Positions 16,094-24,142 of a stretch of DNA of 64,000 nt are shown here, one piece after another. The notes beneath the pieces are model-generated. The model made no database searches, was not told the origin of the DNA, and worked only from the letters and a program-made list of their open reading frames with translations. The DNA comes from Paenibacillus rigui. GTDB taxonomy: Bacteria; Bacillota; Bacilli; Paenibacillales; NBRC-103111. The stretch covers positions 1-64,000 of the forward strand of contig NZ_NMQW01000025.1 of assembly GCF_002234615.1 (NCBI RefSeq), given 5' to 3'. Positions within the stretch are counted from its first letter, which is position 1. Every line of letters begins with the position of its first letter. The position numbers and the translations under genes were made by a program.

Positions 16094-17467
16094 TTGAACA
16101 ACCTAATCGATTGGAGGCCGAAGGATGAAGACAGCGGCTTCACCAAGCGCTGGAACCGGTGTGATTATGGGAGGAACAAGCATCGCCTGCACGTCTGGAA
16201 GCGCTGGCGCCTGCTCGCGCTTCTGGTTTCACTCACCCTGCTGCTAGGCGCCTGCTCGCCTGAGCTTGCGCTGCCCGGCGTGCAGAGCAAGTCCCGGCCA
16301 GGTACAACGCTGCGCATTTGGCTGTGGCCGGGCAGCGGCCTGGAGCCGCTGTTAAAACAGTACGCGGCGGCACACCCCGAAGTGGATGTGGAGAGCGTCA
16401 CCTTTCAGTACGACGATGTGGTGCCAAGTGTCATGACAGCGTTGGCGACGAAGGGCGACGCTCCCGACCTGGTGCTGCTGGAGGCATCGCAGCTGAATCA
16501 GCTCAAGCGGTTCCAGAAGCAGTTCTACAATCTGTACGATTACGGAGATGAGAAGGTCCACTATCTGGAGTGGAAATGGAGGCAGGCCGAGAGCAAGGAC
16601 TCCGGCTTCCTGTATGCGATGCCGGTGAATATCGGGCCTGTGGCGTTGGCCTACCGCCGGGACCTGTTCCAGGCTGCCGAATTGCCGATAGAACGGGAAA
16701 TGGTCGCCGCGCTTCTGAAGAATTGGGACGATATGGAGCGGGTCGGCATCGAGCTTAGGCTGAGAACGGGAGCTTCCTTGTTCGATAATTTGACCAACGT
16801 CTTCCAAAGCTACCTGAACCAATACGATGGTCAGTATGTGACGCCGGTGGACCACGACTTGAGCCCAAGGGTCAAGGAGGCGTGGGACCGGTCCGTCCGG
16901 TTCCAGCGGCTCGGGCTCAGCGCGGGCCTGCCGTCGCAAACCTCAGCCTGGGCGGCAGGGGCGGTTAACGGAAAATTCGCCGTCGTGCTGGCGCCCTCAT
17001 GGCTGCATGGATTGATGAAGAAGAACGCTCCCGCCACAGCAGGAAAATGGGACCTGACACGGGCTCCGGGCTTGCCGTCCAACTTGACGGGAACCTATTT
17101 GGCGCTGCCGCGGACGGGTCGGACCCCCCAGGCCGCTTACGCGTTAGCCCGCTGGCTGACGGCTCCGCCGCAGCAGCTGGACAGCTTTATAAGCAGCGGC
17201 AATTTCCCGTCGACGCCGGAATCGTACTCCTCGGCCGAGTTTCTGCGAGTGACCGATCCCTTCTTCAACGATGCGCCTGTCGGACAAATTTATTCTTATA
17301 CAGCGCTCCGTTACAAAGCCGGCTACGATGATTATGACTACACGGATATCGAGAGGATCATCCGCGACGGGCTTCGGCGGGTCGAATCCGACGGTGCCGA
17401 TCCGAATGCAGTCTGGCAAGCGATCGTCCGGCAGTTTGAAGCCCGCAAGCAAGAGGAGGGAGGATAA
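16094..17467 (+). CDS. Solute-binding lipoprotein encoded between kinase and regulator
   Basis: An extracellular sugar-binding protein (SBP_bac family 1), with lipobox LLLGAC whose cysteine codon is at 16253. It shares with the binding protein at 18761 the stretches YLEWKW, NIGP, NWDD and SGNFPST, so the two are paralogues. The start is uncertain: TTG at 16094 (GGAAGG upstream) leaves a 53-residue leader; ATG 15980 gives a longer one; CTG 16187 after GGGAGG gives an ideal 22-residue signal peptide. Its position between sensor kinase and response regulator suggests it presents ligand to the kinase rather than, or as well as, to the permease (inference). It ends 4 bases before the response regulator ATG. 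Confidence 0.8.
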   Translation: MNNLIDWRPKDEDSGFTKRWNRCDYGRNKHRLHVWKRWRLLALLVSLTLLLGACSPELALPGVQSKSRPGTTLRIWLWPGSGLEPLLKQYAAAHPEVDVESVTFQYDDVVPSVMTALATKGDAPDLVLLEASQLNQLKRFQKQFYNLYDYGDEKVHYLEWKWRQAESKDSGFLYAMPVNIGPVALAYRRDLFQAAELPIEREMVAALLKNWDDMERVGIELRLRTGASLFDNLTNVFQSYLNQYDGQYVTPVDHDLSPRVKEAWDRSVRFQRLGLSAGLPSQTSAWAAGAVNGKFAVVLAPSWLHGLMKKNAPATAGKWDLTRAPGLPSNLTGTYLALPRTGRTPQAAYALARWLTAPPQQLDSFISSGNFPSTPESYSSAEFLRVTDPFFNDAPVGQIYSYTALRYKAGYDDYDYTDIERIIRDGLRRVESDGADPNAVWQAIVRQFEARKQEEGG

Positions 17468-17471
17468 TCTG

Positions 17472-18647
17472 ATGTTTACCGTGCTCGTTGTTGATGATGA
17501 GATGAATGTGCGTCTGCCGGTGTGCAGAACATTGTCCCGGTTTGAAGGGGTGGCGGAGGTGCTGGATGCCTCCAACGGGTCGGAGGCGATAGAGCTCTTG
17601 AAGGAGCGGCAGATCCACCTTGTCATTACCGATATCCGCATGCCGGCCATAGACGGGTTGGAGCTGGCTGAATATGTAAGGCAGCATTCCCCGATGACGG
17701 ACGTATATGTGCTGACCGGTCACGCCGAATTCGATTACGCGATGAAGGCGATGCAGCATCAGGTGGCGGCCTATCTGCTGAAGCCGCTGTCCAAGGAGAA
17801 GCTGCATGAGGTGTACAGCGAAGCCTACGGGAAGTATCGTCACCGGATGGAGTCCCAGCAGGTCCATGCGATCCGCAGCCGGGCGCTGCTGGAGAAGCGG
17901 ATGCATGATTTGCTCCACGGCGTGCCGGTGCCGACCTTCGATGAAGGCTTGATTCCGGCGTATGAGACGATCCGGCTCGTATCTTTCTCAACCAAAGATT
18001 TACGCACACTGGGAGAAGCGTCTGTACGTTATTTTATAAGAGAATGTGCGCATGAATCGTTCAGCCGGCTCGGTACAGCAGCGGTATGCTTGGAGGAACG
18101 GCTCATTACCGTGGTGCTGTTCTCTGGCAAAGAGACTAGGGAGGCTTGGGAGCAGCAGGTGCAGGAGGCCTCACGATGGATGGAGGACAAGCTGCGTATT
18201 GAGGTGAAGACAGGCTATGGCGGTTGCACGCGTGACATCAGCGATCTGGGCTTAATGTACATCCGCAGCATGACAAGCCTAGGCTTCACGGAAGTGACCC
18301 GTAAGGAGACGGGCGCCTCGTTTCCACCGATTATTAAGGCGCTGCTCAGCTACATTCATACCTCTTATGCGAATGAATCTGCGAACCTGTCCGATTTTGC
18401 CCAGCAGTATCAGGCCAATGCGAATTATTTAAGCAACCTGTTCCATCAGGAGACGGGGATGACGTATACCCAGTATTTGACGCAGTACCGGCTGACGGAG
18501 GCCAAGCGCTGGCTGCGGGAAACGAACCTGAAAATTTACGAGGTCTGCGAAAAAGTGGGCTATAAAGACCCGGCGTATTTCAGCAGAATTTTCAAGACAT
18601 TTATCGGTGTGGCGCCGGGAGATTACCGATCGGCCGAACATACCTGA
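17472..18647 (+). CDS. YesN-type response regulator (REC + AraC helix-turn-helix)
   Basis: A 391-residue regulator: receiver domain 1-120 with the acidic pair VVDDE, phospho-acceptor Asp in LVITDIRMP and the conserved Lys in LLKPLSKEKL; a middle linker; and a C-terminal AraC-type double helix-turn-helix at about 290-391 (LSDFAQQYQANANYLSNLF, VCEKVGYKDPAYFSRIFK). It is the expected partner of the upstream kinase and should activate the importer genes that follow. GGAGGGAGGA lies just before the ATG. Confidence 0.92.
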   Translation: MFTVLVVDDEMNVRLPVCRTLSRFEGVAEVLDASNGSEAIELLKERQIHLVITDIRMPAIDGLELAEYVRQHSPMTDVYVLTGHAEFDYAMKAMQHQVAAYLLKPLSKEKLHEVYSEAYGKYRHRMESQQVHAIRSRALLEKRMHDLLHGVPVPTFDEGLIPAYETIRLVSFSTKDLRTLGEASVRYFIRECAHESFSRLGTAAVCLEERLITVVLFSGKETREAWEQQVQEASRWMEDKLRIEVKTGYGGCTRDISDLGLMYIRSMTSLGFTEVTRKETGASFPPIIKALLSYIHTSYANESANLSDFAQQYQANANYLSNLFHQETGMTYTQYLTQYRLTEAKRWLRETNLKIYEVCEKVGYKDPAYFSRIFKTFIGVAPGDYRSAEHT

Positions 18648-18760
18648 GAAGAATCCAAGAAATCGAAGATTCGTTATCTATACGTGCGATACCCGGTTAC
18701 CTATACTACATGTAAGGGCTTTCTTAAAAGTCCAGCTACATTTTGAAGGGAGCGTTATGA

Positions 18761-20074
18761 ATGAATCGGATGCCTACACGCAAGTCCATGTTCTTGCTCT
18801 TGGTATCTCTCTTGGTACTTCTTAGTGCGTGCAACAGCGGTGGAGGGACGCAAGGAGCGGCAAAAAACGAAGCAGCAGGGGGAAACGAAGGGAAAAAAGT
18901 TCAGCTTCAAATGTGGTTTTGGCAGGGAGCGTCCTTTGAGAAAATCATACCGGAGTTTAACCGCACCCATCCGAATATCGAAATCGTACCGCAAATCTAC
19001 AAATGGGAAGACGCTCACAAAAAGCTGCTGACCGCCATGTCGGCCGGCTCGGGAGCTCCGGATATCGCCATGATCGATATTTCGCAGCTCGACCAGTTTA
19101 CGAAGTACCCTGATAAATTTTATGATCTGAATGAGCTTGGCGCCAAAGATGTATCCAAGGATTATCTGGAATGGAAATGGAAGCAAGCCTCGGTAGGCAG
19201 CAAGCAGTTGGGTCTTCCTACGGATATCGGCCCGATGGTGCTTTATTACCGGCAGGATTTGTTCCAGCAAGCGGGACTTCCTTCGGAACCGAACGATGTT
19301 GCCGCAAAAATTAAAAACTGGGATGATTTCCTGGCAGCAGGCAAAACGTTGAAGGAGAAGACAGGGGCTAACATTTTGTCCAATCCTTACGAGCTGTACG
19401 GAGCCATCCGTGACCAAGGCAACGATCTCTACTTCGACAAAGACGAGAACTTGATTATGGAAAGCAATCCGCAAATCAAGAAAGCGCTCGATTACTATAA
19501 AAAAGCCCGTGAAATGGGCATCGCCGGAACGTATGATCAGAAAAACGCGCTGCAGGAATATTCCGCGGCTCTGAACTCGGGCAAAATTGCCACCTACATT
19601 TCTGCCGCTTGGGGCCGTGGGCACGTTGAAACGCGGGCGCCGGATACGAAAGGCAAATGGCGTGCAGCCAAAATTCCGGAAGGCACAGGCAACATGGGCG
19701 GCTCGTTCCTGCTCATTCCGAAGGAATCGAAATATTCCAAAGAAGCGTATACTGCGATCCAATGGCTGACCTCGCCGCCTCAACAGCTCGAAGTATTTAA
19801 GCTGTCGGGCAACTTCCCGTCGACGCCTTCAGTGTATGGGGATAAAGCATTTACGGAGACAGGCTATGAATTCTGGGGCAACCAGAAGCTGGGCGTGCTG
19901 TTCTCCGAGGTGGCCAAGGACGTGAAGGTGCAGCGCAAAGGACCTTACTATCAAACGGTGGAAGATATTATGAATGATGGCATGCTGGCCGTAACCGTCG
20001 ATAAATCGAAGGATCCCGACAAAGAATTCTGGGCGCTTGTAGAGAAGGCCAAGACCAAATTGAAAAATAAATAG
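18761..20074 (+). CDS. ABC sugar importer, substrate-binding lipoprotein
   Basis: A 437-residue lipoprotein precursor: signal peptide with lipobox LLSAC (Cys24), Gly/Asn-rich tether, then the SBP_bac family 1 fold (LQMWFWQGASFEKIIPEFNR, GAPDIAMIDISQL, LSGNFPSTPSVY). It delivers a sugar or oligosaccharide to the two permeases encoded next. GAAGGGAG precedes the ATG by 8 bases. The substrate cannot be read from the sequence. No ATP-binding subunit is encoded here; such importers commonly share one MsmX-type ATPase encoded elsewhere. Confidence 0.92.
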   Translation: MNRMPTRKSMFLLLVSLLVLLSACNSGGGTQGAAKNEAAGGNEGKKVQLQMWFWQGASFEKIIPEFNRTHPNIEIVPQIYKWEDAHKKLLTAMSAGSGAPDIAMIDISQLDQFTKYPDKFYDLNELGAKDVSKDYLEWKWKQASVGSKQLGLPTDIGPMVLYYRQDLFQQAGLPSEPNDVAAKIKNWDDFLAAGKTLKEKTGANILSNPYELYGAIRDQGNDLYFDKDENLIMESNPQIKKALDYYKKAREMGIAGTYDQKNALQEYSAALNSGKIATYISAAWGRGHVETRAPDTKGKWRAAKIPEGTGNMGGSFLLIPKESKYSKEAYTAIQWLTSPPQQLEVFKLSGNFPSTPSVYGDKAFTETGYEFWGNQKLGVLFSEVAKDVKVQRKGPYYQTVEDIMNDGMLAVTVDKSKDPDKEFWALVEKAKTKLKNK

Positions 20075-20086
20075 GATGTGGATACG

Positions 20087-20968
20087 ATGAAAGGGTTCAG
20101 GACGTATCTGGCTCCCTACCTCATGATTTCGCCTTTTTATATCTTGTTTATCGTGTTCGGCCTGTTTCCGATCTTGTTCTCGCTGTACTTGGCGTTTCAT
20201 GCATGGGATGGCTTGGGTCCGATGGAGTATGTAGGACTGCGTAATTTCCGCAATTTGCTGACCGACGATCCGGATTTCTGGAAGTCGGTCGGCAACACCT
20301 TCATCATCTGGTTTCTATCGACCGTACCGCAGCTGTTTCTGGCGCTGGTCGTTGCCTTCCTGCTCAATGCCGCCTTTGTACGGTTCAAAGATTTTTACCG
20401 TGCCGTATACTTTCTGCCGAACATTACTTCGATCGTAGCGGTAGCCATCATTTTCGGCTCCTTCTTCGGAAGCCAGTTCGGGCTGATTAATGGGCTGCTG
20501 CAGGCGTTGGGCCTGCCGCGCATCGAATGGATCAACGATCCGTTCTGGGTCAAGGTAGCTGTCTCGCTCATGGTTATTTGGCGGTGGACCGGCTATAACG
20601 CAATTATTTATTTGGCGGGGCTGCAGGGAATTCCGCATGATCTGTATGAAGCCGCCACGATTGATGGAGCGAGCCGAAAGCAGCAGTTTTTCAGCATTAC
20701 GCTGCCGCTGCTGAAGCCGATCATTTTGTTCACCGTCATCCTCTCCACGATCGGGGGCATGCAGCTGTTCACGGAGCCGCTCATTCTCGTCGGCAATACC
20801 GGAGGGGCAACCAAGGGGGGCTTGACGCTGGTGCTGTACTTGTATAATCAGGCGTTCGGCAACCAGCTGTTCGGCTACGCCTCCGCAATTGCCTGGATGC
20901 TGTTTATCATTATCGGTCTGTTCTCCTTCCTGAACTGGAAATTCGTCTCGAGAGGGGAGGGGGTCTGA
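20087..20968 (+). CDS. ABC sugar importer permease (MsmF/UgpA-like)
   Basis: A 293-residue inner-membrane protein with six predicted helices, beginning TYLAPYLMISPFYILFIVFG. The cytoplasmic EAA loop that docks the ATPase is present: YEAATIDGASRKQQFFSITLP. GTG at 20078 is an alternative start, but ATG 20087 has AGGATG 8 bases upstream. Its stop codon overlaps the start of the partner permease. Confidence 0.9.
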   Translation: MKGFRTYLAPYLMISPFYILFIVFGLFPILFSLYLAFHAWDGLGPMEYVGLRNFRNLLTDDPDFWKSVGNTFIIWFLSTVPQLFLALVVAFLLNAAFVRFKDFYRAVYFLPNITSIVAVAIIFGSFFGSQFGLINGLLQALGLPRIEWINDPFWVKVAVSLMVIWRWTGYNAIIYLAGLQGIPHDLYEAATIDGASRKQQFFSITLPLLKPIILFTVILSTIGGMQLFTEPLILVGNTGGATKGGLTLVLYLYNQAFGNQLFGYASAIAWMLFIIIGLFSFLNWKFVSRGEGV

Positions 20969-21876
20969 TGAGCGCGGATTCTTCCAAAGCCGCAGTCAGC
21001 AGCAGAGGAGGCGGCAGCCGGGCGGCTGTCCTGCCCCAGGCCAAGACGAGGTCAACCCGGACGCCCAGCAGTTTGATCATCCAATTGTGCATGCTGATCG
21101 GTGCGCTGCTGTCCTTGTTCCCGTTCTATTGGCTGTTCGTGATGTCTACGGCAACGACGGCGGATATGTTCCGGTTCCCGCCCCGTTTCGTGCCGAGCGA
21201 CCAGCTGCTGGTCAATATCGGGAAAGTGCTGGATCACGTCGGATTTTTCAAATCGTTCGGCAACAGTTTGATTGTCGCGGGAACGCATACGCTGCTTGTG
21301 CTGTTCTTCTGCTCGCTGGCAGGATTCGCCTTCGCCAAGTTTGAGTTTCCGGGCAAGCCGTATCTGTTCTTCTTCCTGCTGATGACGATGATGGTGCCGC
21401 AGCAGCTCGGTCTGATTCCGCAGTTCATCATCATGCAGAAGCTCGGCTGGATCAACGACCTGAAGGCGCTGATTATCCCGGGGGCGGCGAGTGCCTTCGG
21501 CATCTTCTGGATGCGGCAGTATGCGGCCTCCGTGCTGCATGATGAGCTGATCAATGCGGGACGGATCGACGGCTGCAACTCGTTCGACCTGTACTGGCTT
21601 GTCGCTCTTCCGGTGCTGCGTCCGGCGCTCGCGACGCTCGGCATCATCACGTTCCTGAATTCGTGGAACGATTACCTGTGGCCGCTTGTTGTTATCTCAG
21701 TGCAGGATAAATTCACGATCCAGATGCTGATTGCCTCAATGAACGGCGTGTACAGTACGGATTATTCCATGGTCATGGCCGCGACCCTGATGGCCACGGT
21801 ACCGTTGATCATCGTCTTCGCCCTCTTCAGCCGCCAGTTCATTGCAGGGCTCATGCAGGGCTCGGTGAAGGACTGA
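20968..21876 (+). CDS. ABC sugar importer permease (MsmG/UgpE-like)
   Basis: A 302-residue membrane protein of the binding-protein-dependent transport family, with a longer than usual polar N-terminus (about 30 residues, Ser/Arg/Gly rich) before the first helix. The EAA-type loop is INAGRIDGCNSFDLYWLVALPVLRP in two pieces. The ATG overlaps the upstream TGA (TGATG), so it is translationally coupled to the first permease. A hairpin terminator ends the operon. Confidence 0.9.
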   Translation: MSADSSKAAVSSRGGGSRAAVLPQAKTRSTRTPSSLIIQLCMLIGALLSLFPFYWLFVMSTATTADMFRFPPRFVPSDQLLVNIGKVLDHVGFFKSFGNSLIVAGTHTLLVLFFCSLAGFAFAKFEFPGKPYLFFFLLMTMMVPQQLGLIPQFIIMQKLGWINDLKALIIPGAASAFGIFWMRQYAASVLHDELINAGRIDGCNSFDLYWLVALPVLRPALATLGIITFLNSWNDYLWPLVVISVQDKFTIQMLIASMNGVYSTDYSMVMAATLMATVPLIIVFALFSRQFIAGLMQGSVKD

Positions 21877-21899
21877 GACGAGCATATGGAGAAAAGAGA

Positions 21900-21938
21900 A
21901 CCGGCTCAAAGGCGTATTTTTTACGCCCTTGGGCCGGT
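21900..21938 (+). terminator. Terminator of the first importer operon
   Basis: 17-bp stem (ACCGGCTC.. with GGGCCGGT) containing one mismatch and one wobble pair, 24 bases after the permease stop. The tail is only moderately T-rich. Confidence 0.7.
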
Positions 21939-22066
21939 CTTTGATTCTGCGGGAGGTGGTGCGGAGCGGCGACTTTTTACTCCGTGCCGATTAGGCATAA
22001 CGGTCGGTTTGAAGGACATAATATCCGGGGGAAATCCCCAATCATTCCATACAAGGAGAGCTGACT

Positions 22067-22411
22067 GTGCCAACGATTGTAAATTCGTCTGTCGAACATG
22101 CTCAAATGTGCATTGATGCTTGCAGCAAGTGTATGCAAGCGTGTGAAGAGTGCTTAACTTCTTGTCTGCAGGAAGCCGACGTGCAGTCCCGTATTCATTG
22201 CATCAGCATGCTTCGAGACTGTGCTGACATTTGCGCTCTGGCCTCCCAATGGATGGCTCGCGGCAGTATGTATGCAAAACAGCTTTGTCAGCTATGTGCA
22301 ACCATTTGTGACGCGTGTGCTGTAGAATGCGCCAAGTTTCAGGATGCGCATTGCAAGGCTTGTGCCGACTATTGCCGCAAGTGTGCTGACGAATGCCGCA
22401 AGATGGCGTAA
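22067..22411 (+). CDS. DUF326 four-helix cysteine-rich copper-binding protein
   Basis: A 114-residue protein with about 20 cysteines in helical CxxxC/CxxC spacing (CIDACSKCMQACEECLTSC; CATICDACAVECAKF; CADYCRKCADECRKMA). This is the DUF326/Csp pattern: a four-helix bundle lined with cysteines that stores copper(I). There is no signal peptide or Tat motif, so it should be a cytosolic form. Start is GTG with AAGGAGAG upstream. It is a single gene between two terminators; no copper exporter is linked. Confidence 0.85.
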   Translation: MPTIVNSSVEHAQMCIDACSKCMQACEECLTSCLQEADVQSRIHCISMLRDCADICALASQWMARGSMYAKQLCQLCATICDACAVECAKFQDAHCKACADYCRKCADECRKMA

Positions 22412-22426
22412 AAAGAAGTATTGCAG

Positions 22427-22450
22427 AGGGCGGGTTATCCGCCCTTTTTT
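22427..22450 (+). terminator. Terminator of the DUF326 gene
   Basis: Perfect 7-bp stem AGGGCGG/CCGCCCT with a 5-base loop, followed by five T residues. Confidence 0.85.
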
Positions 22451-22529
22451 GACGTTTATTCCTAGATGCAGAAGTCTGTTGTTACGGTAGTTGCGCTGTT
22501 GGGGAGACTTGATCTGACAACCGTTGTTC

Positions 22530-22559
22530 TTGACGGGCAGACAAATTTATGGCTATTAT
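22530..22559 (+). promoter_or_regulatory. Promoter for the flavoprotein gene
   Basis: TTGACG (22530-22535) and TATTAT (22554-22559) with an 18-bp spacer. It implies an untranslated leader of about 135 bases before the ATG at 22700. Confidence 0.5.
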
Positions 22560-22699
22560 AGATATATTAAATCCACAATAGAAGGAGGCCGGCTAAGACA
22601 AGACAAGGAAGAGAAGAGGACAGCAATGTCAGGCTTCGATCATTTATAGATATTATATGTCTTTGAAGTATCTAAATTACCGGATGGAGGATGGAATTA

Positions 22700-23605
22700 A
22701 TGAGCTATGATTGTGCCATTGTCGGCGGCGGGCCGGCGGGATTAAACGCAGCGCTGGTGCTGGGAAGGGCGAGAAGGAGCGTTGCGCTGTTTGATAACAA
22801 CCAGCCGAGGAACGCTGTGACGCATGCCTCTCACGGTTTCATTACGCGAGACGGGATTCAGCCGGCCGAGTTTCGGCGCATTGCCTATGAGGAGGTGCTG
22901 CGTTACCCTTCGGTACGGCATTGGCCGGCGGAGGTGACCGATATCCGGAGAACGGATCACGGCTTTACCCTTTGCACCCCGTCGGGCGAGCTTGTGCAGG
23001 CTCGCAAGCTGATTTTGGCTGCCGGCCTGAAGGAGGTATTTCCCGAGATCGAGGGACTTCGGGACTTTTATGGGAAAAGCCTGTTCAACTGCCCCTTTTG
23101 CGACGGCTGGGAGCTGCGGGATCAACCGCTAGCGGTCGTTTCGGACAATCCGGGCGTGTTTCATAAGACCAAGCTGCTGCTCAACTGGAGTCGGGATTTG
23201 GTCGTGTGCACTAACGGTCACGATATCCTGACTGCTGAGCAGCGGGAGCAGCTTGCAGCCAGGAGCATCCGAATCGTGGATACTCCTGTCACGGCATTTT
23301 CCGGGCGGGAGGGCTTGCTCGAACGGGTACATTTTGCGGATGGTACGCATATTGAGCGAAGCGGAGGATTTATCGATCCCGCTCAGCTTCCCAAAGCCTG
23401 CTTCGATGAAGCATTGGGCTATCAAACTGCAAACAACGGAGGGATTGTAACCGATGCGATGGGCAGGACTACCGCAGCCGGAGTATACGCGGCAGGGGAT
23501 TCGGCCTATGTGATGCCTTCCCAGTTGATATTTGCCGCGGCCTCCGGCAGCAAAGCGGCGATGGCCGTTCTTGGGGACCTCACGGAAGAGGCTTGGCGAG
23601 AATAG
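22700..23605 (+). CDS. Thioredoxin-reductase-like FAD oxidoreductase
   Basis: A 301-residue flavoprotein: FAD-binding IVGGGPAGLNAALVLGRA at the N-terminus, a redox CxxC in NCPFCDGWELRDQPLAVV near residue 132, and the C-terminal FAD motif GVYAAGDSAYVMPSQLI. The second glycine-rich motif expected for NADPH after the CxxC is missing (VVSDNPGVFHKTKLLL), so it may use another electron partner or oxidise dithiols directly, as the GliT-like branch does (inference). The ATG at 22700 is 9 bases after GGAGG; the ATG at 22691 touches that site. A 15-bp tandem duplication spans its stop codon. Confidence 0.85.
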   Translation: MSYDCAIVGGGPAGLNAALVLGRARRSVALFDNNQPRNAVTHASHGFITRDGIQPAEFRRIAYEEVLRYPSVRHWPAEVTDIRRTDHGFTLCTPSGELVQARKLILAAGLKEVFPEIEGLRDFYGKSLFNCPFCDGWELRDQPLAVVSDNPGVFHKTKLLLNWSRDLVVCTNGHDILTAEQREQLAARSIRIVDTPVTAFSGREGLLERVHFADGTHIERSGGFIDPAQLPKACFDEALGYQTANNGGIVTDAMGRTTAAGVYAAGDSAYVMPSQLIFAAASGSKAAMAVLGDLTEEAWRE

Positions 23606-23625
23606 ACTTGGCGAGAATAGACTTG
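23592..23625 (+). repeat. 15-bp tandem duplication at a stop codon
   Basis: Two exact copies of CTTGGCGAGAATAGA, plus CTTG of a third, cover the last codons and stop of the flavoprotein gene. The first copy supplies the TAG stop, the second is untranslated. Confidence 0.8.
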
Positions 23626-23737
23626 AGAGCAATGATGAAACACCGGGAGTCTGACTGAGCTTGAAATCATTACCTGCCATTGCCACATGCGCCCCATGAC
23701 AAAATATGCTTTAATAGTATGTAAGGAGCGTGATACA

Positions 23738-24142
23738 GTGGACATAAAATCTTTTCTGCATCCCAAGAGCGAGGTCTCTTACATCACGACATCTTCCAAC
23801 ATGAAAGAAGCCTTGGACAAATTGGAGGCGTGCCACTATACGGCCATTCCGATCTTGGATGACAATGGAGTATATTTCGGGACGCTTTCCGAAGGAGATT
23901 TGTTATGGAAAATGAAGGCCACGCCAGGCCTTGATTTCGGAAGCATGCACGAAATTCCCATCGTTTCCATCAAAAAACGAATGAAAATCGAATGTGTCAC
24001 GATCGGCGCCGATCTGGACGATATGCTGGCGCTGGCGGCAGATCAGAACTTCGTTCCGGTCGTAGACGACGATCGCGTCTTTCTTGGTATTATTCGCCGC
24101 AAAGATATAATCGAATACTATACCCGGAATATTACGGATTAG
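23738..24142 (+). CDS. CBS-pair domain protein
   Basis: A 134-residue protein made of two CBS motifs only (residues 8-58 and 75-130; HYTAIPILDDNGVYFGTLSEGDLL and FVPVVDDDRVFLGIIRRKDI in pieces). Such stand-alone pairs bind adenine nucleotides or c-di-AMP and act by protein contact; the partner is unknown. The GTG start at 23738 has AAGGAG 9 bases upstream; an in-frame ATG at 23687 lacks one. It ends 4 bases past the stop of the convergent glycosyltransferase gene, so the two 3-prime ends overlap. Confidence 0.82.
   Translation: MDIKSFLHPKSEVSYITTSSNMKEALDKLEACHYTAIPILDDNGVYFGTLSEGDLLWKMKATPGLDFGSMHEIPIVSIKKRMKIECVTIGADLDDMLALAADQNFVPVVDDDRVFLGIIRRKDIIEYYTRNITD

Noticed and set aside
22626..22649. 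A seven-codon leader peptide (MSGFDHL) before the flavoprotein gene
   Set aside because: It has a plausible binding site but no regulatory codon run or attenuator hairpin; a chance reading is as likely.
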